From positions 111,527,570 through 111,591,569 of the forward strand of contig JBAIZL010000003.1 in NCBI GenBank assembly GCA_036971475.1: a stretch of DNA of 64,000 nucleotides. Reading direction: 5' to 3'. This DNA is from Prosapia bicincta. Taxonomy: Eukaryota > Arthropoda > Insecta > Hemiptera > Cercopidae. Of this stretch, positions 60,221-64,000 are shown piece after piece (within the stretch, counting starts at the first letter, position 1; every line of letters starts with the position of its first letter). Both the position numbers and the translations under genes were made by a program. Under the pieces are notes generated by a model. The model had not been told where the DNA came from. It was given only the letters and a program-made list of their open reading frames with translations, and did not search any database.

Positions 60221-61560
60221 TGTTGCATTATCATCCATTGCTGAATGTAAGTAAAATTTCAAGTCTGTTTCTTCAAGTCTGTAGCTCCTCAATCAAATTT
60301 CATTTGAGTCTCTAGCTCATCTCCCAAGTTCGATTTGTTTAAATAACCCTGCTTTAAACAAATGTAGAGACAAGAAACCTAGTTAATATTTCATTGTTAT
60401 CTGATTCTGACCTATATTTAAAATATCAAGTCTCTAGCTCATTGGAAAGTAAGTTCAAACTTGATTGCAAAATTTCACTCTGACAGACAGACAGATGTGA
60501 CGGAATCCGAACTAATAAAAACGTAGTAAAATCAGATTTTTGTAGTACAAGATAGTTCAGAACTAATTGGTACAAGATTGATTTATGCAGTACAAATCCG
60601 TTCGAAAATTACTCGTTTTCTATAACCAATTACTCAAACACTGTTAATTATATTTATTTAAAAGTTGCAGGCAATAAATAAAAATTGATTTTTATTTTTC
60701 ATTTGGTATAATATAAATCTTTTGTTAAGTATTTCCAGAGATATGACTGTTTTAAAACGCCTTGCATGTGCAACCTGAAAATGTAGCCTGGCGGTTTTTA
60801 TCACTTTAAACACGTACAACTCTTACTGGGCTTAAATTTTCACAACTTGTTTCTTAATTGATTTCATCTTTCCAGTTGTATAAAAGTAAAAAAAAAAATA
60901 ATATTACATTTCCTTGGACTTATTATTTGTTAAATCAAGTTTATGTACATCGGAAGATGAGAAATTAATAAAGAAACGATTTATCAAGTTTAGAGCTCGA
61001 CGTCATAAACAGTTAGGAATTACAACCGTTTATAGTGATAAAAACATGATTTTCTTCTGATTATACATTTCCAGGTTTGCATAATCAGCCCTGTACTTTG
61101 TGCTATAAAGCTCACCTATTCCTTCTAGCGGGGGACAACTAGGCCATGCCCCTAATTCCACACACCCTCCCTTATCCTTCCTTCTACAAAGTATATCAGT
61201 AAACACCCTTGAGTACCTAAATAAAGTAGCTTTTTTGCCAAGTGATACCAATCGTAATAAATTAATAAACCTTAAGATGTACAACACATGTCCTGCAAGC
61301 CTCAATAAAAAGTGCATCTGTCTCAGGTACGCCCCGCGGCCACACGATATAATGATCTTCCATATGTCCTGCACCAAAACCAGTCTAGTCAAACTTTTGT
61401 GAAAGCCTTTACATTGAAACAGTTTGTTAATATTAAAACCGCCACAGTTAACTTGACAAGTAATATAAACAAACATACTTTAAAGTCAATTCCTACTTAG
61501 GTTGAGCAATAACAATTTTATTTTAGTTACATTTTATTAAATAACTTCCTGACCCTAATA

Positions 61561-61889
61561 TTACTTTTCCTTGGTCTTATTAATTGTTAAATCAAGTTTA
61601 CATGTACATCGGAAGATGAGAAATGCATAAAGAAACGAATTGAGTAAAGAAAGATGATACCATAAAATGCATGAGAAGAGAAGATAAGAGCCGTAACTAA
61701 GAAAAATTAACAACTCCAGCTAATAAACGTAAACGATCCGACCAGAGCAATTGTGCAGTGGACTCGATCTATCGCCGTGATATTTTAGTAGTAATACAAA
61801 ACCTTTACCTTGACAAAAACACAGTTCCGTCTATTGGAGATATTTTACAGTCTTAAGGGAGAAAATAAATTTTGAATGGAGTGACAGAT
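61561..61889. other. Unassigned DNA after block F
   Basis: Starts with a repeat of 60895-60980, then a less AT-rich patch near 61730-61780 with no supported frame. Confidence 0.4.
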
Positions 61890-62745
61890 CCTTAAGAGTC
61901 CTGTATGAGATGGGGTTTAGTTACCAAAGAAAAGTTTCGGTACAAATACAATTTCTAAAACCATGTCCCGTATTGTGGGACACTATCTAAGGTTTAGTTC
62001 TAAGGTCGAAAAAGTATAACATTATTTGCGGACAAAAAAAAAAGTAATTATACATGTCTGGAATCGAAACCGGAACGCTTTTATTAATTGGATAATTGCT
62101 CTAATAATTAAAAAAAGTTCGGGTTTTGTTATAAATAAAAGAAAATAATCTTACACAAAGACTGAGCTTTGTAGTGCGGAAAAATGTTGAAAATGTTTAA
62201 CCTAACGGAATCCTCCTGGCAGAGGCGCCATGCTTAGGAATGGATTTATACCACTTCTTCCATACATGTCGTCAATTACAGGAAGACAATGAATGTTAAC
62301 AAAAACTTAATAATATGTTCTGAAAAAAGTCCGTTTCTAAGCAACAATTATAAATTTGGGTTTTGTCTTTAGTAGTTCCTTGACTCACTAACAGATTGCG
62401 CTTCTACATGATTTTGCACGAAATAAAGTATTAAAAGACCTAATATCTAAAGTATCATATGACAAGAATAAATTTCAAATATTACTTATGTAAAATGGGT
62501 ATCCAAGGGAGTAAAACTGAAAAACAACGTTAATTAGACATAAAATTAGGTAGCCCAACAAAATGTATAATACAATGGAAATTTATAAAAAAAGATAAAA
62601 CACGATTTATAATACAAGATCGTTACAATCGAAATTAATTGTAAGTAGTTAATATTCTTCTAAAACAAGAAAGCATTTTGAGAAGAGTTTTGTTTTGAAA
62701 CTCGCCTCTCTTTACCGTCTGCAAATGTACAACAGTTACAGAGAT
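61890..62745 (-). repeat. Block K, copy 3 (inverted)
   Basis: Mirror image of 18705-17850; minus-strand landmarks are GTTGCTTAGAAACGGA near 62335, CCTTGGATACCC near 62505 and ACATTTGCAGACGGTAAAG near 62720. Confidence 0.75.
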
Positions 62746-63600
<855 letters not shown>

Positions 63601-63754
63601 AATTGTTGTTTCCTTCTACACGTGAGCTACTAGTTTCTAGTAAACCACTTGTGAATATTTTAACTATTTACCTATATTAGCACTTACTTATTTTTGTAAA
63701 ATATGTAGCATATATTGCAATATAGTAGCACTTACTTATATTTCATAGACTAAG
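63601..63754. other. Unassigned short spacer
   Basis: Two copies of TAGCACTTACTTAT at about 63678 and 63726. No gene. Confidence 0.5.
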
Positions 63755-64000
63755 TGCTTTGTGGTAATGTAGAGGAAATAGCAAGCAATGCTGAGGTTAA
63801 AAGAAAGACCACCTTAGCTGTAGCGGTGCAACTTGAAAGCCTTTCAGAGGCATGAAAAATGGTTGCCACTTTGTATTTAATGTGATTCAAACATCCCTGT
63901 AAACCACTGTAACGATCTTCGAACTGGACTCTCCCAAGGTAAATCCGTCCGTGTAAACGTGGGATCATTCAGTGGCAGGGTAGTTGTTAGTCAGCATAAA
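63755..64000 (-). pseudogene. LINE RNase H domain fragment, copy 3 (runs off the window)
   Basis: Matches 24465-24710: minus strand GRIYLGRVQFE, VATIFHASERLSSCTATAKV, then VVFLLTSALLAISSTLPQ. The N-terminal half of the domain continues beyond base 64000. Confidence 0.65.

Larger units (their letters stand above)
57845..61560. repeat. Segmental duplicate, block F
   Basis: Collinear with block E (8560-12000). It has gained an AT microsatellite (58093-58125), a segment at 58985-59270 and an N-repeat piece at 59906-60220, and lost about 180 bp at 61076. The minus-strand frame at 61030-61476 (148 codons, with CQVNCGGFNINKLFQCKGFH) is the longest non-repeat ORF here; no family recognised. The right end repeats 60895-60980 at 61556-61640. 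Confidence 0.85.

Noticed and set aside
61030..61476. 148-codon minus-strand ORF as an intact gene
   Set aside because: The block E copy is broken and no start, splice or family evidence supports it; kept as a coding-like trace of block F.

Overview
The window looks like intergenic and intronic DNA from a large, AT-rich, repeat-dense arthropod genome, most likely an insect. The reasons are: interstitial TTAGG repeats, Jockey-type and I-type LINE fragments, Penelope-like (PLE) reverse-transcriptase fragments, hAT elements with 8-bp target duplications, very long GT/AC/AT/GA microsatellites, and split coding exons with GT-AG introns. A hemipteran is possible, but the sequence alone does not settle the order. 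There are no bacterial features, no CRISPR array and no recognised tRNA or rRNA gene. Nearly every long ORF is a shadow of a microsatellite or of a decayed transposon. Layout: 1-8.3 kb is duplicated block A, with an I-type LINE RT fragment at its left end and a rearranged Jockey-type LINE on the minus strand at its right end. 8.5-12.4 kb is block E, containing a long foldback and ending in a SINE-like element. 12.4-24.2 kb is mostly unassigned, with PLE remnants, a second foldback, block K copies and one candidate exon. 24.2-32.6 kb is a patchwork of LINE RNase H fragments, a 1.46-kb hAT element and four copies of a J repeat. 33.7-39.0 kb carries the best protein-coding signal, four exons in phase on the plus strand with no recognised family, plus intronic hAT elements. 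41.4-47.6 kb is block B, a diverged copy of block A. 47.9-52.9 kb holds inverted and mosaic copies of the same repeats, including a candidate hammerhead ribozyme. 52,959-57,522 is a complete, very young LTR retrotransposon on the minus strand, with nearly identical 964/965-bp LTRs and no intact gene. 57.8-61.6 kb is block F, a copy of block E. The right end holds an inverted K copy, roughly 600 bp of AC/AT microsatellite and another RNase H fragment. The most interesting signals are three. First, the LTR element has a putative primer-binding site complementary to the 5' end of initiator tRNA-Met, not to a tRNA 3' CCA end. Second, a hammerhead-ribozyme-like motif at 49,278-49,324 sits beside PLE sequence. 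Third, the split gene at 33.7-39.0 kb uses a NAGNAG acceptor where only one of the two choices stays open. All homology statements come from reading the sequence by eye; no database search or alignment was run.
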